Positions 33,048 to 43,289 of a DNA stretch of 64,000 bases are shown piece by piece. Origin of the DNA: Canna indica (taxonomy: Eukaryota > Streptophyta > Magnoliopsida > Zingiberales > Cannaceae). A model generated the notes under the pieces. It had not been told where the DNA came from. It did no database searches and worked only from the letters and a program-made list of their open reading frames with translations. How positions within the stretch are numbered: position 1 is the first letter of the stretch; each line of letters opens with the position of its first letter. Location of the stretch: positions 29,120,501 through 29,184,500 of the forward strand of contig CP136890.1 of NCBI GenBank assembly GCA_034359265.1. Reading direction: 5' to 3'. Position numbers and translations under genes: made by a program.

Positions 33048-33282
33048 ATGGCCCCAAAGAAGAAGCGAAGATTGCAGCCCCTTCGTCGAAAATGTCGACG
33101 AGGAAGACCTGTAGCGCCACCGTCGGGAAAAGGGTCGATCCTCCGGCGGCACCTCCAGCCAAGAAGGTCAAGTTGGCGCCTTACTGGAACGCGAAGAAGG
33201 CCCCCAGTTCAGACAAAAAGACTGATGTTACAACGACGAAAGATAAGGCTTCCAACGCTGAAGAACCACATGTCGATCCTGT

Positions 33283-33706
33283 TGGCGTGTAGGCCTGGCG
33301 GGCTGAGTCATCAATCGCCTCGTGGCGTGTAGGCCTAGCGGGCCGAGTCACACTCAAACGCCGAGGGCGCTCGGGCCATATACGGTATAAGATGAAGGTG
33401 CACCATTCCCTTTCACCAATTGGTTTGGGGGTCGTTGGTTAGCGTCGGATTCTGGGAGCTAGTATCAGAGCTTGGGTCTTGGGTTCGAGTCTCGGCTGGT
33501 GATTGCTGAGGGGGAGATTATTGGCGTGTAGGCCTAGCGGGCTGAGTCATCAATTACCTCGTTGCGTGTAGGCCTGACGGGCCGAGTCACACTCAAACGC
33601 CGAGGGCGCTCGGGCCATATATGGTATAAGATGAAGGTGCACCCTTCCCTTTCACCAAATGGTTTGGGGGTTGTTGGTTAGCGTCGGATTCTGGGAGCTG
33701 GTATCA
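33283..33706 (+). mobile_element. TRIM-like miniature LTR retrotransposon
   Basis: Two direct repeats of exactly 185 bp (33283-33467 and 33522-33706, TGGCGTGTAGGCC to TATCA) flank only 54 bp. At the first repeat's end is TAGTATCAGAGCTTGGGTC, close to an initiator tRNA-Met primer site. Before the second repeat is a purine tract GCTGAGGGGGAGATTA. No coding capacity. It sits 3 bp inside the left LTR of the following copia element. Flanks CTGT and TTGT may be the remains of a duplication. Confidence 0.75.
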
Positions 33707-33707
33707 T

Positions 33708-35214
33708 TGTAGGCGAAATGACAACACTAGAGGGGGGTGAATAGTATGTTTACTAATTAATTTGTCTAAATCTGATTTTACTCGTTTCTCAAATTGTTTA
33801 GGCACGATGCAATTTTACGATTAGATGTGGAAGCAAGATAAACTAATTAAGCACAAACAACAATAGATAACAATGCTAACACACAAATTTATAGTGGTTT
33901 GGCCCCAATTCCTACTCCACTACGTAAGCACCCCGCTTAAGATTTCCAAACTAAGCTTACTAGATTAATTCTTGTTTCCCTTGCAATCAGAACTTTGACT
34001 CGAAGAGTCGCACTCTCAAACTAAGGCACTTCCACACCCGGAAGTCACCGTCTTCTTACCGAGAGCACTCTTCCACCTCAACCCTAAGGGATACCTCAAC
34101 TAATCCTAGTAAAACTAAGTTTACACAAGTGGCTTTATACCTTCACAGCAAGGTCACCACTTCCACACAAGACCTATCAACCTAGGTCTTCTATAGACTC
34201 AAATCCAAGAAAAATAGTGTTCAAATAATAATTAAAATATAATCAAAAGAGCTTAAAGAGTAAACCAAAATTATATGCGCTTTTCCATGCCTTCAAAACC
34301 TTCAACTCGCTAGGTCGTAGAGCTCGAAACAATTTCTGAGTTGAGGCAGAGTGTGCGCTTGAAGAAGTTGTCGACGGAAGAGCCGAGCGCTGTTGATCGA
34401 TTCTTTAAAGGCTCAAATCTCCCTTTAGAATGCCCAATTAAATCCGTAAGAGTGGGAGAAGAAGGTTAAAAGAGTTATATGAATTATATATATAACCTAT
34501 CAAAGGAACGACAGCTCAACGGGCTAAAACTTAGCCGTTACAGTCGCTCGATCGATTAGTCAGTCGATTGACCAATCAATCGCTTAGAGTGACCGCTGCC
34601 TCTTCTCTCTGTGCAATCGACTGACGGGTCGACCGCCCAGATGCAAAACTGCGTCCCCACAATCTGATCGACCCATCGGTAGACTAACGCAGGTTGAGTC
34701 TATAGCTATCCGTAGTTCGATCGACCGATCGGTCGACCGACGAAGCTACTGCCAATCTTTGGCCTCAGTCGGTCGACCGAAGTAGCTACTACCGCTTTGT
34801 CGCATCCTTCAGTCAACCGACCGGTCGACCGAGATGGCTACTGCCATTTTACAAACCCTATTCGGTCGATCGTTTGGTCGATCGACCCTAGGCTGAATTT
34901 GATTTCTTCAGCCATTTTTCTTGCGCGCTTCATTTTCGGGTTCCGGCTTTCAACAAGCATCAACTTGGAGAGCTTCTTATTTGATCTTTGGACTCATCCA
35001 ATGTGACTTTGGTGCACTCGTCAAGCTTCGAGAAATTTCCGCGACGAACCCGAGTGTGACGATCAATGTCCTTCCGATTTTCTAATTTTTTCGATCGAGG
35101 ACATCAAACGCTAATCGATATGGAACCTGAAAAATTTCTTGACGAAATATTAGTTCCATATTTGTTATCATCAAAACCGAGATTAAGACCAAAGTTGAAA
35201 ACCTAAAGCCAACA
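33708..35214 (-). repeat. 3' LTR of non-autonomous copia element
   Basis: 1507 bp from TGTAGGCGAAATGAC to CCTAAAGCCAACA. The GTCGACCG-rich part at 34540-34890 is short and irregular here, unlike the sister LTR. No gene; the basic-looking reading frames here are simple-sequence artefacts. Confidence 0.88.
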
Positions 35215-35229
35215 ATCTCCCCCTTTTTG
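35215..35229 (-). promoter_or_regulatory. Polypurine tract
   Basis: The complement reads TCAAAAAGGGGGAGAT immediately before the LTR start TGTTGGCTTTAGG on the - strand. Confidence 0.85.
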
Positions 35230-37900
35230 ATGATGACAAACATCCTTAAGAAAATATATACATTAAAGCATAGATGATATCATCTAAGGGATTTCTCCCC
35301 CTATCAATATGCATATCTATGTTAAAATAAACTCCCTCTACCTATATGCATGGTCTTCCTATATTTTCCTCCTCTTTACTTATAATTTTCTCCCCCTTTA
35401 CTTATACATTTCTCTCCCTTTTGACATCAATCAAAAAGAGCAAGAAAGGTCAATCTAGTCAAAGGGATGAAAACCAAATATATATATTTTTATGAAGTTG
35501 AGACTCTAAAGATTTTTCATGAAACATGACAATCTCAACCAAAGGAATGAAAAACAATATTTGATATGAAACAAAATCATACATGATATGTTCAAAACTG
35601 AATATTTGAATTCAAAATTAAATCATGTATGTTCTCATATCTTTTTCATGATATTTTTAGATTTCATTCAAACTCTCAACATATCAAGATATGGTCATTT
35701 AAATCATGTATATCAAGTTTGAAGTGAAACTAATGTCATTTGATCCAAATATGAACTTAGCACGTTTTCATTTGAAATAAGCATGAAAACATGAAAATGC
35801 TAAGTATTAAGTTTTGCTAATGACTCATGTTTTCTCATATTTAGACATCTAGACATCAAACATGAGAAAATGTAAGTCTATAAATCAAGTTTGGGCTTAA
35901 AATGAAATTTTTAAGTCACTTTCTTGACTTAGGTTAACCTATACTTCAAGATTCGAAATACCAATTGTTGGATGAAAATTTTTTATACCAATTATTGAAT
36001 GGTCATTTAAAATGCATGTATCAAGTTTGAACTCAAAATGAATTTTCTAAGTTCATTTTTTTATCCTATATTATTTTTAATGAAAAAAATGAATAATTCT
36101 AGTTATCATTCAAATTATCAAAATCATTCCTATGAATGATTTTACTCAAGCAATTGTGTGAATAATTTTAGACAATGAATCGAAATGGTATACATGAGTT
36201 TTCATATGAAGTTTTTGAAAAGAAAACAAAGTATCAAAAAAGATTGATATTTCAAGAGGATAATACTTTATATTTTTGAAATCCAACTTCAAAATTCCAT
36301 TGTAAATCAGATTCTTGATGAAATTTTTTGAAATTTTTACACAATAAACTAGATTTTTCAGTGAAAGTGCAGTTTCAAGAATCATCTAAAAAGGATTTTC
36401 CTACATTTTTCTAGAAGTAACTGAAAATGCTAATACCAAATGTTGGTCGAAATGGTAGTTCCGTAATTTTCAGTTATTCTTAAAACATGTTCAATTTTCA
36501 TTCAAACTTTTATGAAACCATAAAACGATCATGTAAAAGAGAGTATGTCAAGTTTGAAATAAAAATTATATCCTTAAGTCAAGATATCAACCTAGCATGG
36601 TTTCATTCAAAACTAAACTAATTATCTTGAAATTTGCTAAGTATCAATCTTATCATTTACTCGTGATTTTTCGTACTTTAAACTTATGGACACCTAACAT
36701 GAGTAAATCTAAACATGTTCCCCAAATATGGATTGAAAATGAGACCTTTAAGTCAATTTGTTGACTTGGGTCAACTTGGTTCAAAAGAAGTTTTCATGAA
36801 ACCACCTCTATGTCATTTTATTCATATCCATATGAATTTTTCATTCTAAAGGCATGAAAACATGTCATACCTATTCCTAAATATGTTTATGAAGTTTGGA
36901 CTTAAAATGAAGTGTCCAAGTCAATTTATTAACTTGGGTCAAACTTTTTATGCTTAAGTCCCCTAATGTGATCTAGTTATCACATTTTTCATCTACATAT
37001 GAATTTTCAAGTTTAAATGCCTAGAATCATGTCATGTGTGTATCTAAACATGTTTATTGGATGATTACTCAAAATGAGGTGTCTAATAAGAATTTTAACC
37101 TAGAGCAAATTCCATTCAATCAAAATATCTTGAAATTGCCTAAGTTATTAAAAAAAATTTACTCATAAAAAATTAAACATTTATCATGCAAAATCAATCA
37201 TGAGTATATAGAGACATCATTAAAGCATGAATATTCAAGTATTATATTAAGATTTTTTGCAAAATCAAATTCGTACCTTGTTTTTGAAAATTTTTCTAAA
37301 CTTTTCATTTCCTTTTTCATTTTCTTTTAGATAGCATAGCCTTCAATTAACATTCTCAACTTGCAAGTAGACTTCATTAGTAGAATTAATGAAACTAAAG
37401 CTACTAGCAAGCAACCCAAACCAAATAGCAAAGAGAAAAATTAAGTATCATTTTCGAAATCCACTTTTCTAAATAGTTTGAAATCCATTTCAAAATATAT
37501 TATCATGAATCCGAAATGAATTTTAAGAGATCACAAATGTAATATTAATGGAAATATGATCTCCAACCCTTCCTACTGGTTGAAAACCGAAAGGCCACAA
37601 TGAGCCTACAATTTAGAACCGCAAGGTCGCATGAGCCCATTACAGGCTACATAGGTCTCCGAAGAGACCGAAGATCAAAAAAATCAAAAATCATTTTCCA
37701 AGTGACTCTTAACAAGAGCGGGAAAAATAACTCAAATTTAAACATGTATCATATATACTTCAACTAAGGTAAAACAATGCAAGTTAGAAGATGATACCGG
37801 AATAGTTTTGATGTCAACTTTACCTAAGGCATCAATGTAGCTTGAAGTTGCAACCAAAGGAGGATTCATCATTCAAGTCCGTGGTCAACTCCAATACACC
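35230..37900 (-). repeat. Non-coding 3' domain with degenerate internal repeats
   Basis: An AT-rich region without coding frames. It contains several diverged copies of a block with words like CAAGTTTGAACTCAAAATGA followed by AAGTCAATTTGTTGACTTGGG. Clear copies lie near 35890, 36005, 36725 and 36890, weaker ones near 35710 and 36545. It fills the place where pol would be. Confidence 0.6.
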
Positions 37901-37908
37901 ACTTCTCT

Positions 37909-39327
37909 TTATCCTTGTGTGGTAGTTCCCCCTACAACAGAAGATGAGACTTTTGGTACCCAAATGGCTTTGGGTCCTTGGGGGTTAGAGGGTTTATCTA
38001 CCCAAAGTATTTTAACTCCACTTGGGTTCATCTTAAATGCGCAATCATATATAGCATGCCCAAAAGTACCACAACAAAAATAATGTTCATTAAACTTCTT
38101 TTTCTTTTTGCTATGGACATGAGATTTATTATTAGAATACTTGTCATGTGAAACATGATGAGTATGAGCATTCTTGGAAAAATCATTCTTCTTCTTATGA
38201 TCATGAGGTCTAATGGTAGAATGCATAGCATGAGAATGATGATAAGCATTGGCATTCTTTACATAAGCATTTCTAGTGTTCTTAAGAAATGAAACATTTC
38301 TCAATTCGTTTACTTTCTTATTTAAGGACACAACCTCATTTTTCAATAAATCAAGAGATTGATATAAGGCATTAGATTGAGATTTCAAATTGTTGTTTTC
38401 ACTTATAATTTTTTAATTCTCAAGTTTCAAATTTTCATTCTTAAGCTTTACGTCCTTAAGCTCAAGTTTCAACCTATCATGGGAAGAATCAAAAGAACTA
38501 GATTTCATTCTCTCATTTTCTAGTTTTAATTCATCCACATGAGAGTTAAGCCTTTTTTTTTCTTTAATTTCTTATTTTCTTTATTCTTTTTCATAAGCAA
38601 TTCATACATCTTTTTGCATTCTTCTAGTAGTTCTTCATAAGACATGTCAAGAGATCTTGAACTACTAGAATCACTATTTTGATCATGACTAGAAGATGGT
38701 AAATATACCTCATTCCGAAGACCCATGAGGCAAATATTTGATGTAGCTTCATCGTCATGTCTAGAAGAGGCTTCACTTGATTTGGATGTGGATGGAGAAG
38801 TACACTTCTTCTTTTTGGATTTCTTCTTCAAGAAGGGACAATTCATCTTCTTGTGTCCCGTCTCTTGGCAAATGAAGCACCTAAGTTTTCATTTTTCGAT
38901 TCTTGCTTGTGCTTCTTTGGCTAGAAGTGCTTTGGGCATCAAAATCGAGGTTAGTACTAGAGGGGTGACCATTGTCATCACCACCCTCAACAAAAGTATT
39001 AAGCTCTTCGGTTTTAGCATAATCATATAACATATTTAATGTTGCCCAGATATCAAAAGCAGAAGAACAATGCATAACATTTTCAAGTATTTCATTTGAA
39101 AATGAGCAATATAGGAGATGCGTTGTTTTAGCATTCAATTCAAATAATCTAACTTGTTCTTGAGTCCAATCATTTATGTCAATGGTGGACTCAACATACT
39201 CATTCTTTAGCATGCACAATAGATCTAAACTTTGTGTTTTAAGAAAGGTATACATCCTACTCTTCCAAACACCAAAGTTTTCTTCATCAAACCTAGGTAG
39301 TGCAAATGTTATACTCTCTAGCGCCAT
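37909..39327 (-). pseudogene. Copia gag of the non-autonomous element
   Basis: Starts at 39327 (MALESITFALPRFDEENF) with the copia gag core, where VWKSRMYTFLKTQSLDLL and IWATLNMLYDYA are visible. A frameshift near 38885 is followed by a CX2CX4HX4C knuckle (CFICQETGHKKMNC), a Lys-rich tract, a Ser-rich segment and a coiled segment (SYEELLEECKKMYELLMKKN). After another break near 38410-38520 comes a second knuckle (CCGTFGHAIYDC) and GPKAIWVPK, typical of the gag-protease border. The frame stops at 37909 with no protease. It would package RNA if repaired. As it stands at least two frame breaks disable it. Confidence 0.78.
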
Positions 39328-39381
39328 TTTTCGGATCGAGGCAAGATGTAGACGAGATGGTGAAATCTCAATCCACGACCC

Positions 39382-39393
39382 GCTCTAATACCA
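39382..39393 (-). promoter_or_regulatory. Primer binding site
   Basis: The complement reads TGGTATTAGAGC, one base off the initiator tRNA-Met complement, two bases from the LTR edge at 39396. Confidence 0.82.
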
Positions 39394-39395
39394 AT

Positions 39396-41196
39396 TGTAG
39401 GCGAAATGGCAACACTAGAGGGGGGTGAATAGTGTGTTTACTAATTAATTTGTCTAAATCCGATTTTACTCGTTTCTCAAATCGTTTAGGCACGATGCAA
39501 TTTTACGATTAGATGCGGAAGCAAGATAAACTAATTAAGCACAAACAACAATAGATAACAATGTTAACACATAAATTTATAGTGGTTCGGCCCCAATGCC
39601 TACTCAACTACCTAAGCACCCCGCTTAGGATTTTCAAACTAAGTTTACTAGATTAATTCTTGTTTCCCTTACAGTGAGGACTTTGACTCGAAGAGTCGCA
39701 CTCTCGACCTAAGGCACTTCCACACCCGAAAGTCATCGCCTTCTTACCGAGAGCACTCTTCCACCTCAACCCTAAGGGATACCTCAACTAATCCTAGTAA
39801 AACTAAGTTTACACAAGTGGCTTTACACCTTCACAGCAAGGTAACCACTTCCACACAAGACCTATCAACCTAGGTCTTCTACAGACTCAAATCCAAGAAA
39901 AATAGTGTTCAAATAACAATTAAAATACAATCAAAAGAGCTTAAAGAGTAAACCAAAATTATATGCTCTTTTCCACGCCTTCAAAACCGTCAAATCGCTA
40001 GGTCATAGAGCTCGAATCAATTTCCGAGTTGAGGTAGAGTGTGTGCTTGAAGAAGTTATCGACGGAAGAGCCGAGCGTTGTTGATCGATTCTTTGAAGGC
40101 TCAAATCTCCTTTAGAATGCTCAATTAAATCTGTAAGAGTGGGAGAAGAAGGTTAAATTAGTTATATGAATGATATATATAACCTATCAAAGGAACGGCA
40201 GCTCAACAGGCTAAAATCTAGCTATTACAGTCGCTCGGCAGATTGGTCGATCGACCGACCGATCGACCGCTGCCTCTTCTCTCTGTGCGGTCGACCGATG
40301 GGTCAATCGCCCAGACGCAAAATTGCATTCCCGCAATATGGTCACCCATCGGTCGACCGACGCGGGTTGCGTCTGCAGCTATCCGCAGTTCGGTCCACCG
40401 ATCGGTCGACCAACGAAGCTACTGCCAATTTTTGGCCTCAGTCGGTCGACCGATCGCTCTATCACTCGGTCGACCGATCGCTCGATCGATTGCTCGGTCG
40501 ATCGCTCGGTCGATCGCTCGGTCGATCGCTCGATCGATCGCTCGGTCGATCGATCGCTCGATCGCTCGATCGATCGCTCGATCGATCGCTCGATCGATCG
40601 CTCGATCGATCGCTCGATCGATCGCTCGATCGATCGCTCGGTCGATCGCTCGATCGATCGCTCGATCGCTCGATCGATCGCTCGGTCGATCGATCGATCG
40701 CTCGATCGCTCGATCGATTGCTCGGTCGATTGCTCGGTCGATCGCTCGGTCGATCGCTCGGTCGATCGCTCGGTCGATCGCTCGGTCGATCGCTCGGTCG
40801 ATCGCTCGGTCGACCGACCGGTCGACCGAGATGGCAACTGCCATTTTACAAACCCTATTCGGTCGACCGTTCAGTTGACCGAACCTAGGCTGAATTTGAT
40901 TTCTTGAGCCATTTTTCTTGCACGCTTCATTTCCGGGTTCCGACTTTCAACGAGCATCAACTTGGAGAGCTTCTTATTTGATCTTTGGACTCGTCCAATG
41001 CGACTTTGGTGCACTCGTCGAGCTTCGGGAAATTTCCGCGATGAACCAAGCGCGACTATCAATGTCCTTTCGACTATCGAGGACATCGAACGCTAATCGA
41101 TATGGAACCTGAAAGATTTCTTGACGAAATGTTAGTTACATGTTTGTTATCATCAAAATCGAGATTAAGACCAAGGTTAAAAACCTAAAGCCGACA
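39396..41196 (-). repeat. 5' LTR of non-autonomous copia element
   Basis: 1801 bp, near-identical to 33708-35214 except for the expanded simple repeat at 40441-40818 and scattered substitutions. Ends CCTAAAGCCGACA. Confidence 0.88.
40441..40818. repeat. Expanded CGATCGCTCGGT microsatellite in LTR
   Basis: About 380 bp of interleaved CGATCGCT and CGGT units, read as GATCGCTCGATC and GATCGCTCGGTC. The unit is close to self-complementary, so long frames open on both strands (Ser-Ile-Asp-Arg and Ala-Ile-Asp-Arg type repeats). These are not genes. The sister LTR lacks the expansion. Confidence 0.92.
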
Positions 41197-41270
41197 GATC
41201 TGCCTCCTCCCACTGCGAGCTCTTCCAAGATCATCATCGCGAGCTCTTCCAAGACCATCATCGAGCCGTG

Positions 41271-43289
41271 GTAGCTTATCGATTTCCTATTAGACCAAAA
41301 CATTCTTTTTGTTTGTTGGTTCTAAAAAATTAGGGTTTTCGTGACATTGCCATTTTCTGGGACAAATCATTGCCATTCTAAAACCATTTCAGACACAAAC
41401 TGGAGGTATAAGGTCACTTGTAGCCTTGTAGGTATCTAGTTGAAGTACATTGGGAATTCACTGCTTTGATCTCACAGCATTAGCCATTAGATATGTCAAC
41501 AGTTTCCTTGTTTTTGTTCTCGTACATATTTCAAATATTTGGTTACTCATTTTATCTTTCTCTTTTGTCTCCTTCCTCTCTCATTTCGTCCAATCGTTTT
41601 CCTTCTTTGAAATTAATTTGTTGTGCGGGGAAACTGATGTCTTATATGTGCGTGTGTATATTGTACGTTGTATCGCATGAGTTAGGATGCAAACTGTTTT
41701 TTTGTTGCCATTAAAGTTTTCAAAATAATTCTTTGAGCTGAGAGACCATCACTAACCTCGATAAAATTTATTATTTCTTTACCCAGTTTATTAAGTAGCA
41801 GGCATTTCTTTTTTTGCATTTACTTTAAGGGCATGCTTTTTTGGCTCAATGTACTCTTTTAATTCCATGTTTTGTACATTATGATTTATGTTCTACGGTA
41901 ATCAATTCAATGCATCGGGAATCAGGCTTGTGTACATTTCATCGATTGTTTATATATATGTGTTGTTTCATGGTATGCAACTTGAATTCTATTTCACATG
42001 TGTTGTTTTAGGACTATTAACTTTCCTCCATTTTTCTATGCTGGAATGTTCAAATAAGTTATCAAGTTCGTGTCCATCGGTCCATGTGCATCTTCTTTTC
42101 TTTTTTTTTATTCATCATTCACTTCAGCAAACAATCTAAGGTGAAGAAAGATCTGAAAAATTCTATTCCTAGTATCATTGTCATAGCTGATAAGGTATGT
42201 TTCTCTGCTACAGGATAGAGCGTGTCTTAGTGGTTTGTGTTACAAAACTAAATGAAAATTGATTAATCAAGTTACTGTTCTTGAATCAATCACATGTTTA
42301 GTAGTGAACTTCGATTCAAAGTCACGTAGATAAATTTGATGATTTTCACCTGGGTTGTTTTCCATCTTCAGCCTCCATTCCCATCTCCACTCTCCCCAGC
42401 AATTATGTTCAAACAAATATTGAGTTTTGAATTTCCATCAATCTATTTTACAAAAATACTCCATGGAGACATTATGTTACAGTTGAAATCTCCCAATCAT
42501 GTACATTGGTTCATACAATTCACAACATGTTCCCAATAAGGTGCTGGATAGATTGAGTTATTATTAAATATCATTTAGCTTTTGATGCATCCTCTCGTGT
42601 CTCCTTATCTGTGAAGTTTTTCTATGAATGTTTGGTGGGTGCGAGAAATTTGCTGGAATTCACATACGCGAGGTTTCTTTTATTTCAATCTTAATATTTT
42701 TGCTATTTTCCATTGGAGTTACTTGGGTATTTTCTCAAGCTTCTCTTGGTCATGTTAGGTTTTCGAAATCAAGGTTGATTTTAGGTTTTATTTTCGTCCG
42801 AAAATAACAACATTGTAGAAACCTTATCTTTTTGCCAAAACAACTCAGATCGGGGGCTTAGTTTCGAAACCATGTTTTCGCAAAATCAAATTTTGTACAT
42901 GATTGGGAAAACATCAAATTTTTGCATGCAGAAAATTGATTTTGACTTATTCGAAAATGTGGTGGAAAAATCATGATTAATTCGGAACTCCGTGTTTTCG
43001 ATTCGGGCGGACAAAACCCCATCTCATCTACGGGTTTCTTACTCGGCACCAGCACCTAGAGCAAGAGGAAGAGACTGTGACAGGTGGTTACAACTTTTCG
43101 TCGCAACTGGTTTCACAAGCAATAAGCTCAGGCTGAGCAAGCCTCATTCCTCTCTTCTTCTCCTTCTATATTTGACAGATCTATGAGATTTGTGAACATA
43201 TCTAGTCGTGAGTCCATCTCCTTATTATTCTTCTTTGGCTATCATATTTTTGAGAACTCAACAAATTTGGTCGGGAATCTATCATGCTC
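41271..43289 (+). other. Intron-like and intergenic sequence
   Basis: Holds only the short exon 42128-42194 of the Rdx-like gene. The rest is T-rich, as in plant introns. No other gene or element can be supported. A repeat of unknown class may lie at 42730-43010, where the sequence has a different texture. Confidence 0.45.

Larger units (their letters stand above)
33708..41196 (-). mobile_element. Non-autonomous copia element (TGTTGGC LTR family), two LTRs
   Basis: LTRs at 33708-35214 and 39396-41196, primer site at 39382-39393, polypurine tract at 35215-35229, all on the - strand. The 4.2 kb interior has gag with two zinc knuckles near its 5' end but no protease, integrase or RT. The remaining 2.7 kb is AT-rich and non-coding. 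The outer flanks GATCC (33275-33279, beyond the TRIM) and GATCT (41197-41201) are a probable 5 bp target duplication. It is the likely parent type of the solo LTRs in this window and needs enzymes from another element to move. Confidence 0.82.
33048..42194 (+). pseudogene. Selenoprotein H/Rdx-like small gene split by retrotransposons
   Basis: Exon 1 begins with MAPKKK at 33048 or, in another frame, MSTRKTCS at 33092 (a likely one-base indel separates them). It codes a Lys/Pro/Ala-rich basic region and runs to the VDP codons at 33279. The retrotransposon block 33280-41196 intervenes. Exon 1 resumes at 41197-41270 (DLPPPTASSSKIII, then KTIIEP) with a GT donor at 41271. Exon 2 is 42128-42194, after CTTCAG and before GTATGT, and joins in frame to give IIEPCKQSKVKKDLKNSIPS. 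Plant SelH/Rdx-like proteins have a basic N-terminus and IxVEHCKQC, then KxGLxxxIPGIxV, just here. The second Cys of CxxC is replaced by Ser and about eight residues are missing. Later exons were not found. Confidence 0.5.

Noticed and set aside
34530..34890. Repeated GTCGACCG words as a CRISPR-like or satellite array
   Set aside because: No regular spacers. The words are irregular low-complexity sequence within an LTR of a plant genome.
40166..40907. Long overlapping open frames on both strands with Ser-Ile-Asp-Arg or Ala-Ile-Asp-Arg repeats, resembling an SR-rich protein
   Set aside because: They are translations of a self-complementary microsatellite inside an LTR. All frames are open for the same reason, and the sister LTR lacks most of it.
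33708..41196. Direct target duplication at the immediate edges of the copia element (ATCAT and GATCT)
   Set aside because: They do not match. GATCC beyond the TRIM pairs with GATCT better and also joins the reading frame.
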